This document shows, one piece after another, positions 30,837 through 39,338 of a stretch of DNA of 47,627 nucleotides (within the stretch, counting starts at the first letter, position 1; every line of letters starts with the position of its first letter). The stretch lies in the NCBI GenBank assembly GCA_947167215.1, contig CAMVHE010000018.1, positions 1 through 47,627 of the forward strand. Direction: 5' to 3'. The stretch comes from an uncultured Clostridia bacterium. GTDB lineage: Bacteria; Bacillota; Clostridia; Christensenellales; Aristaeellaceae. A program made the translations under genes and the position numbers. The notes under the pieces were generated by a model. The model was given only the letters and a program-made list of their open reading frames with translations. It was not told the origin of the DNA and made no database searches.

Positions 30837-31574
30837 ATGAACGAGTTGTTTCGTGCTATTCAGGACTTTCAGCATGTCCGCTATATCAGTCACCGCGGAT
30901 TTCAGCCCCTGGCCCCCGAGAACTCGCTCCCCTCTTTCAGCTATGCTGCGAAGCTTGGGCAATGGGCCGTTGAAACCGATGTGCGTTTTACAAAGGACGG
31001 CGTTGCCGTATGCTGCCATGACAGTACCACGGACCGCATGTTCAACGATTGCGGGGTAATTCGGGAAATGACATGGCAGGAAATCTCCAGGCTCTCCATT
31101 TCCCACGGAAACCGTCTTTTCTGTTTTCCCGGAGAACAGCTGAGAATGCCGAAGTTTTCCGAGTACCTGGCCATCTGCAAAAAACACGGTTCCATCCCCT
31201 TCATTGAACTGAAGACCGAGGAGGTCAGCCCTGTTCTGGAAGAAGTGCGGAAGGCCGGCTTCGGAGAGCAGGAAGTCATTTTCAGTTCAACGAATCTGGA
31301 TCTGCTTGCCGACTCAAGAAAAAAAGCGCCCCACCTGTTTATCCATTGGATCTTTGCAAGGGAAGAAGAGCTTCCCCGCCTGGCATCCCTGGGAAATGCA
31401 GGGCTGTCCTGGAATGAACCGGATCCGGAAAAGTGCGATGAAAGACGGATCCGGGCCGCCCATGAGCAGGGGCTTTATGTGTGTCTTCGGGCTGGGGATA
31501 CCCTTGCACAGGTGCAGTACATGCTGCGTCTGGGACTGGATTACATTCCAAGCAATCAGATGCACAACGGATAG
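30837..31574 (+). CDS. Glycerophosphodiester phosphodiesterase family protein
   Basis: Cytosolic phosphodiesterase of 245 aa, first gene of the operon, start with GGAGGG. GDPD motifs are present: SHRGFQPLAPENSLPSF (His19, Arg20, Glu28), AVETDVRFTKDG (Glu46, Asp48) and the catalytic HDSTTDR (His61), then a FIELKTEE block. These metal-dependent TIM-barrel enzymes cleave glycerophosphodiesters to glycerol 3-phosphate and an alcohol. In a sugar-import operon the substrate could be a glycerophospho-sugar or a related phosphodiester, but the sequence does not tell. No signal peptide. Confidence 0.88.
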   Translation: MNELFRAIQDFQHVRYISHRGFQPLAPENSLPSFSYAAKLGQWAVETDVRFTKDGVAVCCHDSTTDRMFNDCGVIREMTWQEISRLSISHGNRLFCFPGEQLRMPKFSEYLAICKKHGSIPFIELKTEEVSPVLEEVRKAGFGEQEVIFSSTNLDLLADSRKKAPHLFIHWIFAREEELPRLASLGNAGLSWNEPDPEKCDERRIRAAHEQGLYVCLRAGDTLAQVQYMLRLGLDYIPSNQMHNG

Positions 31575-31586
31575 GGGGCATGTCCT

Positions 31587-32294
31587 TTGCGATTTTCAAC
31601 CATCTTTTTTGATGTGGATTACTGTCTGATGGACACCCCCACCTCCGAGCGGCGCATCATCCGGGAACTGTACGCAAAACACGGCCGGATCGTCACCGAT
31701 GAGGTCGGCGATCATTACCGGGCGATCAACAAGGCGCTGTGGGTTCATCTGGATAAGGGCGAAATAACCAGGGAACAGCTGTATGTACGGCGTTTTGAAA
31801 ACCTGTTTCAGCGCTATCCCCTGGATGTGCCTGCGGAAGAAGCCGCTTCCTGGTTCCTGGCCCGGCTCGCCGAGGCCTATGACCCACAGCCCGGGGCCGC
31901 CCATCTGCTCTGCCGCCTCCGGCAGGCGGGAGTCCATGTGTTTACGGCGACCAATGGCATCGGCAGGGTCATGGAAGGCCGGCTCCGGCATGCAGGACTG
32001 CTGCAGTGGATCGATGCCTGTTTCGCTGCGGATGAGCTGCACGCCATGAAACCATCTTCCGCCTATTTTGATGCCATCTTTCATGCAAGCGGTGAAAAAG
32101 ACCTGCACCGGACGCTCATGGTGGGAGATAACCCGGTAACCGATGTGAACGGCGCTGTCGATTACGGAATGGCCGGCGCCCTGTTTGGCCTTCGCTGGAA
32201 GGAGCCATCCAAGGCTCTGTACGCTGCTCCCGATATGGCGCATCTTGAAGCCTGGATTTTTGAAGAGGAGAATGCAGAATGCAGAATGGGTTGA
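31587..32294 (+). CDS. HAD-family hydrolase, YjjG-like
   Basis: Cytosolic phosphatase of 235 aa with TTG start preceded by an AGGGGG site. Motif I reads FFDVDYCLMDT with the nucleophile Asp9 and acid Asp11; motif II has VFTATNG, motif III the KPSSAYFD lysine, and motif IV GDNPVTDVNGAV. The cap domain is helical, as in the YjjG/haloacid dehalogenase subgroup that dephosphorylates sugar phosphates or nucleotides. It lies 12 bp after the GDPD gene and overlaps the next gene by 16 bp. It may remove phosphate from the product of the pathway. Confidence 0.87.
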   Translation: MRFSTIFFDVDYCLMDTPTSERRIIRELYAKHGRIVTDEVGDHYRAINKALWVHLDKGEITREQLYVRRFENLFQRYPLDVPAEEAASWFLARLAEAYDPQPGAAHLLCRLRQAGVHVFTATNGIGRVMEGRLRHAGLLQWIDACFAADELHAMKPSSAYFDAIFHASGEKDLHRTLMVGDNPVTDVNGAVDYGMAGALFGLRWKEPSKALYAAPDMAHLEAWIFEEENAECRMG

Positions 32295-34102
32295 AAACAG
32301 AAAACCATGAAACGCAGTTATGCGTTATTGGCGGTGGAATCGGCGGTCTTTTCACTGCATTATCGGCTGCCAGGCATGGCGTTCAGGTACTCCTGATGCA
32401 GGACCGGCCCGTGCTTGGCGGAAACTGCAGCAGTGAGATACGCATGTGGATCTCCGGGGCGGGCACGCGCGTGCGTGACTTGCAGGAGACCGGCATCATG
32501 GAAGAGCTACTCCTCGAAAACATGTACCGCAATCCCCGCCGCAATTATACGGAATGGGATTCTATTCTCTGGGGGCTGGTGCAGAAGGAACCCAATATTA
32601 CCCTGCTGATGAACTGCACCTGCTGCGATGCGAAAACGGAAAACGGCCGTATCGTCTCCGTCACCGGCTTCCAGCTGACTACCTATACCTGGCATCACAT
32701 TTCGGCGCAGATTTTTGCAGACTGCTCCGGTGACAGCATTCTTGCCCCCCTGACGGGGGCCGAGTTCCGGGTAGGGCGGGAATCCAGGGAAGAGTTCGGC
32801 GAAGAATTCGGTCTTGATCAGGCCGATACCCACACCATGGGCATGAGCCTCCTGATCCAGGTCCGGGAAACGGACCACCCCGTGAAATACACGCCGCCGG
32901 AATGGGCCTATGTTTTTCCGGATGATGCTGCAATGAAAAACAAGCCGCATGACCTTTATGCCATGAACACCAATTTCTACTGGGTGGAACTTGGCGGAAT
33001 GGGAGACAGCATTGCAGATACGGAAAAGACGCGGGATGAGCTGCTGAAGATCGCCTTCGGCGTCTGGGATCATATGAAAAACCACGGGGATCACGGTGCC
33101 GACAACTGGGACCTCGAATGGATCGGTTTTCTTCCCGGGAAGAGGGAAAGCCGGCGTTACGTGGGCGACTATACCCTTACGCAGCATGACGTGGAACAGT
33201 GTACCCCCTTCGAAGATACCGTTGCCTATGGCGGCTGGCAGATTGACAACCATCTGCCCGGCGGCTTTCAGCTGGACGGCTCGCTGAATCACGGGGCCCA
33301 CCTGCAGAAGCGGCGGCTGAGTGAACCCTACCCCATTCCCTTCCGATGCCTTTATTCCAGAAACATCGATAACCTGATGTTTGCAGGGCGCAACATCAGT
33401 GCTTCCCATATTGCCTTCAGCTCCGCCCGTGTCATGGGAACCGTCGGGGTAATCGGGCAGGCAGCCGGAACCGCCGCGGCCGTCGCCATTCATCACGGCG
33501 TATCCCCCAGGGACGCGGGAAACCGTTACATCCGGGAAATTCAGGACGCACTGATGGAAGATGACTGCTTCCTGCCGGGATTCAGGCGGAAGATTTCCCC
33601 GCTTGCCCTGCAGGCAGAGCTATCCTGCGATTACGGCGACTGCAGCGACCTCATCAACGGACTGGACCGGAGAATCTGGGGAAAGGACAATGGCTATTTC
33701 GGAAAGACCAACAAGGCCATCACCTACCGGTTTGACCGGCTGCAGCATGTAAACGGGTTCCGTCTGGTGCTGGACAGCGACCTCAACCGGGAAGCAACGG
33801 ATGGAAACCCGGACGGGCTCAACACATCCTCGGTCCTGTTCTATGCCTTCAGTCACAACCAGACAACCTTCGGCTTCCCGAAATGCCTGGTAAAGCACTA
33901 CCGCATTGAAGTGATGAAGGAAGACGGGACATGGCAGGTTGCCTTCGAGGACGCAGAAAACCATCAGCGCTTTATCAAAAAAGCGCTGGACACGGATGCT
34001 CTTGCGGTACGCATGGTCCCCATCAGCACCTATTTCAGTGAAGAGAAAACCACGGATTACGGCAGCAGTGTAGCCCATATTTTCAATTTTGAAATCTTCT
34101 GA
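32279..34102 (+). CDS. FAD-dependent oxidoreductase (PF12831-type) with C-terminal beta domain
   Basis: Cytosolic protein of 607 aa. The FAD-binding motif CVIGGGIGGLFTALSAARHG sits at residues 15-34, followed by VLGGNCSSEIRMWISGAG (45-62), the GGN-C feature of the FAD_oxidored family; a second FAD-contact stretch NLMFAGRNISASHIAF lies near 370. From about 450 a beta-rich domain follows (KAITYRFDRLQHVNGFRLVL) that resembles carbohydrate-binding modules. The start MQNGLKTEN has GAGGAG upstream and overlaps the HAD stop by 16 bp. Relatives accompany glycan genes but few reactions are known; oxidation of a sugar hydroxyl is a reasonable guess, not a demonstrated fact. Confidence 0.82.
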   Translation: MQNGLKTENHETQLCVIGGGIGGLFTALSAARHGVQVLLMQDRPVLGGNCSSEIRMWISGAGTRVRDLQETGIMEELLLENMYRNPRRNYTEWDSILWGLVQKEPNITLLMNCTCCDAKTENGRIVSVTGFQLTTYTWHHISAQIFADCSGDSILAPLTGAEFRVGRESREEFGEEFGLDQADTHTMGMSLLIQVRETDHPVKYTPPEWAYVFPDDAAMKNKPHDLYAMNTNFYWVELGGMGDSIADTEKTRDELLKIAFGVWDHMKNHGDHGADNWDLEWIGFLPGKRESRRYVGDYTLTQHDVEQCTPFEDTVAYGGWQIDNHLPGGFQLDGSLNHGAHLQKRRLSEPYPIPFRCLYSRNIDNLMFAGRNISASHIAFSSARVMGTVGVIGQAAGTAAAVAIHHGVSPRDAGNRYIREIQDALMEDDCFLPGFRRKISPLALQAELSCDYGDCSDLINGLDRRIWGKDNGYFGKTNKAITYRFDRLQHVNGFRLVLDSDLNREATDGNPDGLNTSSVLFYAFSHNQTTFGFPKCLVKHYRIEVMKEDGTWQVAFEDAENHQRFIKKALDTDALAVRMVPISTYFSEEKTTDYGSSVAHIFNFEIF

Positions 34103-34160
34103 ACAGCGGAATCAGCAGCAACGGTGCTGTTATTCGATAATAAAGAAGGAGGAGACCCCT

Positions 34161-35498
34161 ATGAAAAAATGTTTTGCTTTCGCACTCTGTCTGGCGCTGC
34201 TTCTGATCATGGCCTTTTCTGTCTCTGCGGAGGCACCAAAGTACATTGATGACAATGCAGCAGAACTGACCGGATCCGTCCGTCTGCTCACCGCTTTCAA
34301 GGGAAGCCTCGGCACGGATCAGCTGATTGAAGACTTTAATAAGTATTATCCGAACGTCGAAGTGACCTATGATGTCTATGTCAACAATGCCGATGGCAAC
34401 ATGACCGCCAATACCGCCATTCAGTCTGGAAATGTCGACGTAATCCTGAGCTTTGGCACCCATAACACCGCCTTCCGCTGGGAAAACGGCATGCTGGCGG
34501 ACATTACGGACCGCCTCGCGGCAGACGGACTGGACCTTGTCAAGGAATGGGGAACCGATGCCTATGTCTATAATGACCGGGTGTACTGTTTCCCGTCCGG
34601 CGGCCTTTCCATCTTTGTCGCACTGAACATGGACATGTGGAATGCGGCAGGCCTGGGGGCTATTCCGGACAGCTGGACCTATGAGGAATATCTGGATGCC
34701 TGCCGGAAAATGACGCAGCGTGCAGAAGACGGGACAGTCACGGTATACGGCGGTACCGACTTCAACCAGCGTGACTACTGGACCTATTCCATGCGTCAGA
34801 CCAAAGGTGTGGATGCATTCTATAATGCGGACGGACAGGCTGATTTCACCAGCGGTCTGGCTGCAAAGATCCTGAACCGCGAACTCGCTGCAGAAGCCGA
34901 AGGAATCTGGTATCCGAAGATCAACCTGATCACCAACTCCCAGAAATCCCGTGACATGCTGCTGAATGGAAATGCAGCAAGCTGTGTTGAGAGCATTATC
35001 ACGCGGTTTGTCATGAATACCGAACAATATCCCCACGATTTCATCATGGGCTATGCGCCCTATCCGGTCAATGAAGCCGGTGAGGTTAATTATGCCCTCG
35101 GAAATATGCCCAACAGTTTCTACTGTGTAACCGACAACGCCCAGTCTCCGGATGCCGCCTATGCCTTTGCCAAGTTTGCTTCCACTTATGGCGGAAAGTA
35201 TCTGTACAAGGCCGGGCATACCACGACCTGGACCGGAACAAATCCTGACGAAATCGTGGATCTGGTTTTCGGAAGCCGTGAGCAGGCTGCCCAGTTTGTC
35301 GATGTGGACAGCTATATCAAGAACGTCATCGCCGTCGGACAACCGGCATATCATGAAGAGTACATTGTAGGCTACAGCGCGGTAGCCTCCCTGCTGGATG
35401 AATACACGGACCTCATTCTGAGCGGCCAGGTTAGTGTGGAAGACGGCCTGGCAGAGCTGAACGAGCTCGCAAATGAGGCAATTGAAGAAGCCAAATAA
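34161..35498 (+). CDS. Sugar ABC transporter solute-binding protein, family 1 (UgpB/MalE-like)
   Basis: Extracellular binding protein of 445 aa, ATG with AAGGAGGAG. The signal peptide MKKCFAFALCLALLLIMAFS ends VSA before EAPKYIDD; the cysteines lie inside the core, not at a lipobox. The mature protein has family 1 features: LIEDFNKYYPNVEVTYDV near 60 and GLSIFVALNMDMWNAAGLG near 155-170, both typical of sugar-binding proteins. It is a different type from the LplA-like ones elsewhere in the window and precedes its own two permeases. Confidence 0.9.
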   Translation: MKKCFAFALCLALLLIMAFSVSAEAPKYIDDNAAELTGSVRLLTAFKGSLGTDQLIEDFNKYYPNVEVTYDVYVNNADGNMTANTAIQSGNVDVILSFGTHNTAFRWENGMLADITDRLAADGLDLVKEWGTDAYVYNDRVYCFPSGGLSIFVALNMDMWNAAGLGAIPDSWTYEEYLDACRKMTQRAEDGTVTVYGGTDFNQRDYWTYSMRQTKGVDAFYNADGQADFTSGLAAKILNRELAAEAEGIWYPKINLITNSQKSRDMLLNGNAASCVESIITRFVMNTEQYPHDFIMGYAPYPVNEAGEVNYALGNMPNSFYCVTDNAQSPDAAYAFAKFASTYGGKYLYKAGHTTTWTGTNPDEIVDLVFGSREQAAQFVDVDSYIKNVIAVGQPAYHEEYIVGYSAVASLLDEYTDLILSGQVSVEDGLAELNELANEAIEEAK

Positions 35499-35511
35499 GA
35501 ACCAACCGGAG

Positions 35512-35539
35512 AATGGGGCTGCCTGGGAGTAGCCCCATT
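35512..35539 (+). other. Intercistronic hairpin between binding-protein and permease genes
   Basis: Perfect 9 bp stem AATGGGGCT / AGCCCCATT with a 10 nt loop, followed only by CCCTTATT. It is weak as a terminator and probably tunes the ratio of binding protein to permeases, as hairpins after malE-type genes do. Confidence 0.6.
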
Positions 35540-35561
35540 CCCTTATTGAGAAGGGATGCCA

Positions 35562-36449
35562 ATGAAGTACAAAACCAAACAAACTATTGCAGGATATGCA
35601 TTTCTTGCTCCGGCGCTTGTGGTCTTTGTGATGATGGTGTTAGTCCCGGTAATCATCTCTTTGGTGCTGTCCTTCACCAAGTGGAACTACTTTTCCGGTA
35701 TCGACAATATCAAGTGGGTAGGAATCAACAATTTCCGTAAGATGTTTACCACGGACAGGTCCTTCCGGACCGCCCTCGGAAATACCGTGGTGTATGCCGT
35801 GACCACCGTCCCCACTACCATTTTCCTTGCCCTGATCCTTGCGCATATTGTCAACGGGAAGGTTCTCGCACAGCGCTTTTTCAGGCTTGCCTTTTTTATA
35901 CCGTATATTTCCAACATGGTGGCGCTGGGTGCCATCTTCAAGTTCCTATTCCGTACAGACGGGCCGGTGAACATGGTGCTGACCGGAGTTTTTCAGATGG
36001 CTGCCCCGCCGAACTGGCTTGTGGATACCCGTTTCAGCCGGGTGCCGATTATGATGGTGACCATCTATGCAGGTATTGGTTTTTGCCTCATCGTTTATAT
36101 CGCAGCACTCAAAAATGTACCCCGGGATCTCTATGAGGCTGCATCCATAGACGGTGCATCCCCCGCAAGGCAGTTTTTTTCAATCACACTTCCTCTGGTT
36201 TCCCCCACCACCTTTTATCTGATCATCATCCGCCTGATCAACGCTTTCCAGATCTTTGCGGCAATCAACATCATTTCCGCCGGCGGAAAATCTTCCGGAA
36301 GCGTCAGTCTGGTTGTTCTGATTTATGAAGAAGCCTTTAAAAAATACAACTTTGGCTACGCAAGTGCCGAAAGCTGGATCCTGGTCGCCTTTATCATGGG
36401 CGTAACGCTGATCAATTTTGTAGGCCAGAAAAAATGGGTCCATTACTAA
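35562..36449 (+). CDS. Carbohydrate ABC transporter permease, UgpA/MalF-like
   Basis: Membrane subunit of 295 aa with six membrane segments; the N-terminus KQTIAGYAFLAPALVVFVMM and LSFTKWNYF match the MalF/UgpA group. The EAA loop reads LYEAASIDGASPARQFFSIT. I chose the ATG at 35562 because GAAGGG lies 7 bp upstream; the ATG at 35556 overlaps that site. It is 63 bp after the binding-protein gene. Confidence 0.9.
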   Translation: MKYKTKQTIAGYAFLAPALVVFVMMVLVPVIISLVLSFTKWNYFSGIDNIKWVGINNFRKMFTTDRSFRTALGNTVVYAVTTVPTTIFLALILAHIVNGKVLAQRFFRLAFFIPYISNMVALGAIFKFLFRTDGPVNMVLTGVFQMAAPPNWLVDTRFSRVPIMMVTIYAGIGFCLIVYIAALKNVPRDLYEAASIDGASPARQFFSITLPLVSPTTFYLIIIRLINAFQIFAAINIISAGGKSSGSVSLVVLIYEEAFKKYNFGYASAESWILVAFIMGVTLINFVGQKKWVHY

Positions 36450-36463
36450 GGTGGTGAGAAACA

Positions 36464-37303
36464 ATGACACAGAAAAAGAAAAAAAATACTGCAAGGATCG
36501 TTCTCACCTGCATCATGTTCCTGCTTTCCTCCGTCTTCCTGCTCCCTTTGCTCTGGATGATTTCCTCCTCCCTGAAGACTCCGGGGCAGGTTTTTGAATC
36601 ACCTTTCCGCTGGGTAACGGATCAGGTGCGCTTTGGCAACTATGTCAGCGTATGGGCGAATGAAGACATGCCTTTCTGGGCAATGTTTCTTAATTCCCTC
36701 AAGATCTCCCTGCTGAGCGTCGGCGGACAGCTCCTGATCGCTTCCATGGCCGCCTACGCTTTTTCCAAAATCGTATTCCCGGGCAGGGATCTGATTTTCA
36801 TGATGATGCTGATGACCATGATGATTCCCGTCCAGGCCCTGATCATTCCCCGGTTCATGATTTTTGATACTCTGAAAATCTATGACACCCACTGGTGTAT
36901 TATTCTGCCAAATCTCTACAGTACCACCACCATCTTTCTGCTGCGCCAGTTCTATAAGTCCCTTCCGGATGAGATCATGGAAGCAGCAATCATTGACGGT
37001 GCCGGGCACCCCGTAATCTGGTGGCAGATCATGCTGCCCCTGACCCGGAACGGTCTCATATCCGGTGCCATTCTCGCTTTTATCAGTACATGGAATGAGT
37101 ACCTTAATCCTCTTGTATTTCTGCCAAGCCTTCAGAATTACACGGTTCCTCTCGGAATCCGCTGGTATCTGACAGACACTGCAACAGAGTACAACCTGAT
37201 GATGTGTGCCGCATCCAGCGCAATCATTCCCATTGTAATCCTCTATGTTTCTGCGCAGAATTACTTTGAAGATGGAGTTGCAACCGCAAGTGTGAAAGGA
37301 TAG
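36464..37303 (+). CDS. Carbohydrate ABC transporter permease, UgpE/MalG-like
   Basis: Membrane subunit of 279 aa, ATG preceded by AAGGTGG, 14 bp after its partner. A very basic start (TQKKKKNTAR) precedes the first membrane helix, and the LLPLLWMISSSLKTPGQVF segment is typical of MalG-type permeases. The EAA loop reads IMEAAIIDGAGHPVIWWQIM. The C-terminus QNYFEDGVATASVKG completes the family pattern. No ATPase follows; the MsmX-like protein at 25.3 kb is the likely partner. Confidence 0.9.
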   Translation: MTQKKKKNTARIVLTCIMFLLSSVFLLPLLWMISSSLKTPGQVFESPFRWVTDQVRFGNYVSVWANEDMPFWAMFLNSLKISLLSVGGQLLIASMAAYAFSKIVFPGRDLIFMMMLMTMMIPVQALIIPRFMIFDTLKIYDTHWCIILPNLYSTTTIFLLRQFYKSLPDEIMEAAIIDGAGHPVIWWQIMLPLTRNGLISGAILAFISTWNEYLNPLVFLPSLQNYTVPLGIRWYLTDTATEYNLMMCAASSAIIPIVILYVSAQNYFEDGVATASVKG

Positions 37304-37315
37304 TCAGGAAATAAT

Positions 37316-38803
37316 ATGAAAAAGAAACCCAACATCATCCTGATCCTGACCGATGATCAGGGCTACTGGTCCCTGGGATGCAACGGGAATCATGAAATCC
37401 GCACGCCGAATATTGATGCGCTTGCCGGCAGCGGCGTCATCCTCGATAATTTTTTCTGCGTATCGCCGGTATGCTCCCCTGCCCGGGCTTCCCTGCTGAC
37501 AGGCCGTATTCCTTCGCAGCATGGAATTCAGGACTGGCTGAGAAACGGAAACGGCGACAGAAAGGGAGATGTTCCGATCGAATACCTGGAAGGGATTATC
37601 GGTTATACGGATCTGCTCGCGCAGAACGGCTACCGCTGCGGAATCAGCGGTAAATGGCACATGGGTGCCACCGGATATCCCCAGAAAAGCTATGATCACT
37701 GGTTTGTCACCCTGGGCGGAAGCGGAACCTATCAGAACGCAGATGTCTATCAGGGAACACAGCTGTGCCATACGGAAGGGTATCTGACGGACCGCATTAC
37801 GGACGATGCCCTGTCTTTCATTGAAGAATGCTGTGACACGGGTCAGCCGTTTTATCTGAATCTCAGCTATACCGCACCGCACAGCCCCCATGTAGACCAG
37901 CATAAGGAAGAATATGTTTCCTATTATGAAAAAAACTGTACTTTTGATGACGTGCCCCAGGATCCCCGCAGCACGGCCAGCATCCAGCATCCCCATGACA
38001 TCGAATACAGTCTGACCTTTGCCCGACCGGACCGCGAATTCCTCACTCTCCGCCAGCTGCTCGCCGGATATTATGCTGCTGTCCAGGGAGTGGATGACGG
38101 TGTGGGGCGCATCGTGGCAAAGCTTCAGGAAAGGGGCATTCTCGATAACACCCTGATCATTTATACCAGCGACAACGGCTTTAACTGCGGTCAGCACGGC
38201 ATCTGGGGAAAAGGGAACTGCACCATGCCTCTCAATATGTTCGATACATCCGTAAAAGTCCCCTGCATCTTCTATTATCCCTCCGGATTCCGGCAGGGAG
38301 TCCGATCCGACTGCCTTCTCAGCGCCTATGACTTTATGCCGACCCTTCTCGATTTCTGCGGCATTCCAAACCCGGAGGCTGCCATGCTCCCGGGCAGAAG
38401 CTTTCTGGACCTGCTCACCGAGGGGAAAGCCAACAGCTATCATGAATGCATCACCGTTTTTGATGAATACGGACCCGTGCGCATGATACGGACAAAGGAA
38501 TGGAAATATATACACCGTTATGCATACGGTCCTCATGAACTGTATGACCTGGTCCACGATCCCCTGGAGCGATTCAACCTTTTGACCGAGAACCGTTACT
38601 TCCATTACGGTCCCAGGGATATCGAAAAGAAAGCTGCTGAAATGAAGCAGCAGCTGGATGCCTGGTTCCTGCATTACGTGAACCCTGCGATTGATGGAAG
38701 AGCGGAGCCCGTCAGTGGAAGAGGGCAACTCTGCAAAGTCGGTCCTGCTTCCTGTGGACAGGTCACTTTTTCCCCAGTTTCAGAGCGGGAATATCAGCGA
38801 TAG
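37316..38803 (+). CDS. Type I sulfatase, Cys-type (CSPAR), cytosolic
   Basis: Sulfate-ester hydrolase of 495 aa without signal peptide. The metal-binding start IILILTDDQGYWSLG gives Asp13 and Asp14; the modification motif CSPARASLLTGR (Cys53 to Arg57 in the C-x-P-x-R signature) requires conversion of Cys53 to formylglycine by an anaerobic radical SAM maturase, none of which is in the window. GKWHMG and YTSDNGFNCGQHG contribute further active-site residues, and the C-terminal sub-domain has the usual EWKYIHRY and PLERFNLL blocks. Start is 12 bp after the permease. It acts on an imported sulfated compound. The exact sulfatase subfamily (S1_x) is not readable by eye. Confidence 0.92.
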   Translation: MKKKPNIILILTDDQGYWSLGCNGNHEIRTPNIDALAGSGVILDNFFCVSPVCSPARASLLTGRIPSQHGIQDWLRNGNGDRKGDVPIEYLEGIIGYTDLLAQNGYRCGISGKWHMGATGYPQKSYDHWFVTLGGSGTYQNADVYQGTQLCHTEGYLTDRITDDALSFIEECCDTGQPFYLNLSYTAPHSPHVDQHKEEYVSYYEKNCTFDDVPQDPRSTASIQHPHDIEYSLTFARPDREFLTLRQLLAGYYAAVQGVDDGVGRIVAKLQERGILDNTLIIYTSDNGFNCGQHGIWGKGNCTMPLNMFDTSVKVPCIFYYPSGFRQGVRSDCLLSAYDFMPTLLDFCGIPNPEAAMLPGRSFLDLLTEGKANSYHECITVFDEYGPVRMIRTKEWKYIHRYAYGPHELYDLVHDPLERFNLLTENRYFHYGPRDIEKKAAEMKQQLDAWFLHYVNPAIDGRAEPVSGRGQLCKVGPASCGQVTFSPVSEREYQR

Positions 38804-39237
38804 ACCAGCGGAAATATATTCTGTACCCATAACAGCGGACACGGAAGAATTTAGACATCCACAATAAGGGACACAGGATGAAAACTTTCGTTGAAGTACA
38901 GCCGCTCTTCAATTATACCTGGCATCCGTCGGGTCCTTCCCGACCTGTTTTCAGAGACTTCTCAGATACTATGTCCCTGGCTGACTTCCTGTAGGCTCTG
39001 CCATGATCTGCTGAATGGACACACCCTGCGACGCATCCCACACAGGCCTCCCAGGATAAGGAGCAATCACCTTCATTCCATGCATCCGCCACACTTTGGT
39101 GACAGCCTCCAGACAGTATCGTGCCTCGACCCGAACAGCCGTCTGCTCACTTTTCCATTCTTCAATTCAGCCCGGTCAACCTGACTGCATTCGGAAAGGT
39201 GATCTTTGCACTGCTTCTAACTGAAGTAAATAATTAA
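38804..39237. other. Non-coding region downstream of the sulfatase
   Basis: 434 bp between the sulfatase stop and the terminator. No full gene is present. The segment 38969-39166 on the minus strand is an open frame listed separately. Sequences such as GTGTCC/GGACAC repeats near 38835-38875 hint at the end of a lost mobile element, but I cannot name one. Confidence 0.3.
38969..39166 (-). pseudogene. Fragment of an unidentified gene, possibly a mobile-element relic
   Basis: An open frame of 65 codons on the minus strand without a start in the right place reads EEWKSEQTAVRVEARYCLE, then VTKVWRMHGMKVIAPYPGRP and VWDASQGVSIQQIMAEPTGS before a stop. The composition looks protein-like, and the frame is closed by a stop directly upstream, which suggests a remnant. 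I do not recognise the family. It could also be chance. Confidence 0.3.
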
Positions 39238-39283
39238 GCCCCGTCCCTGATTTTCAGATCAGGGACGGGGCAAGCTGTTTTTT
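39238..39283. terminator. Strong bidirectional terminator
   Basis: 13 bp perfect stem GCCCCGTCCCTGA / TCAGGGACGGGGC with an 8 nt loop, followed by CAAGCTG and six T on plus; an AATTAATT-type tail on the minus side. It separates the sulfatase operon from the convergent GH3 operon. Confidence 0.85.
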
Positions 39284-39338
39284 GTGGGGTACTCAATGCA
39301 TTGCATGTTTTCTGAGTTCCCGCTTCTGTGATATCCGG

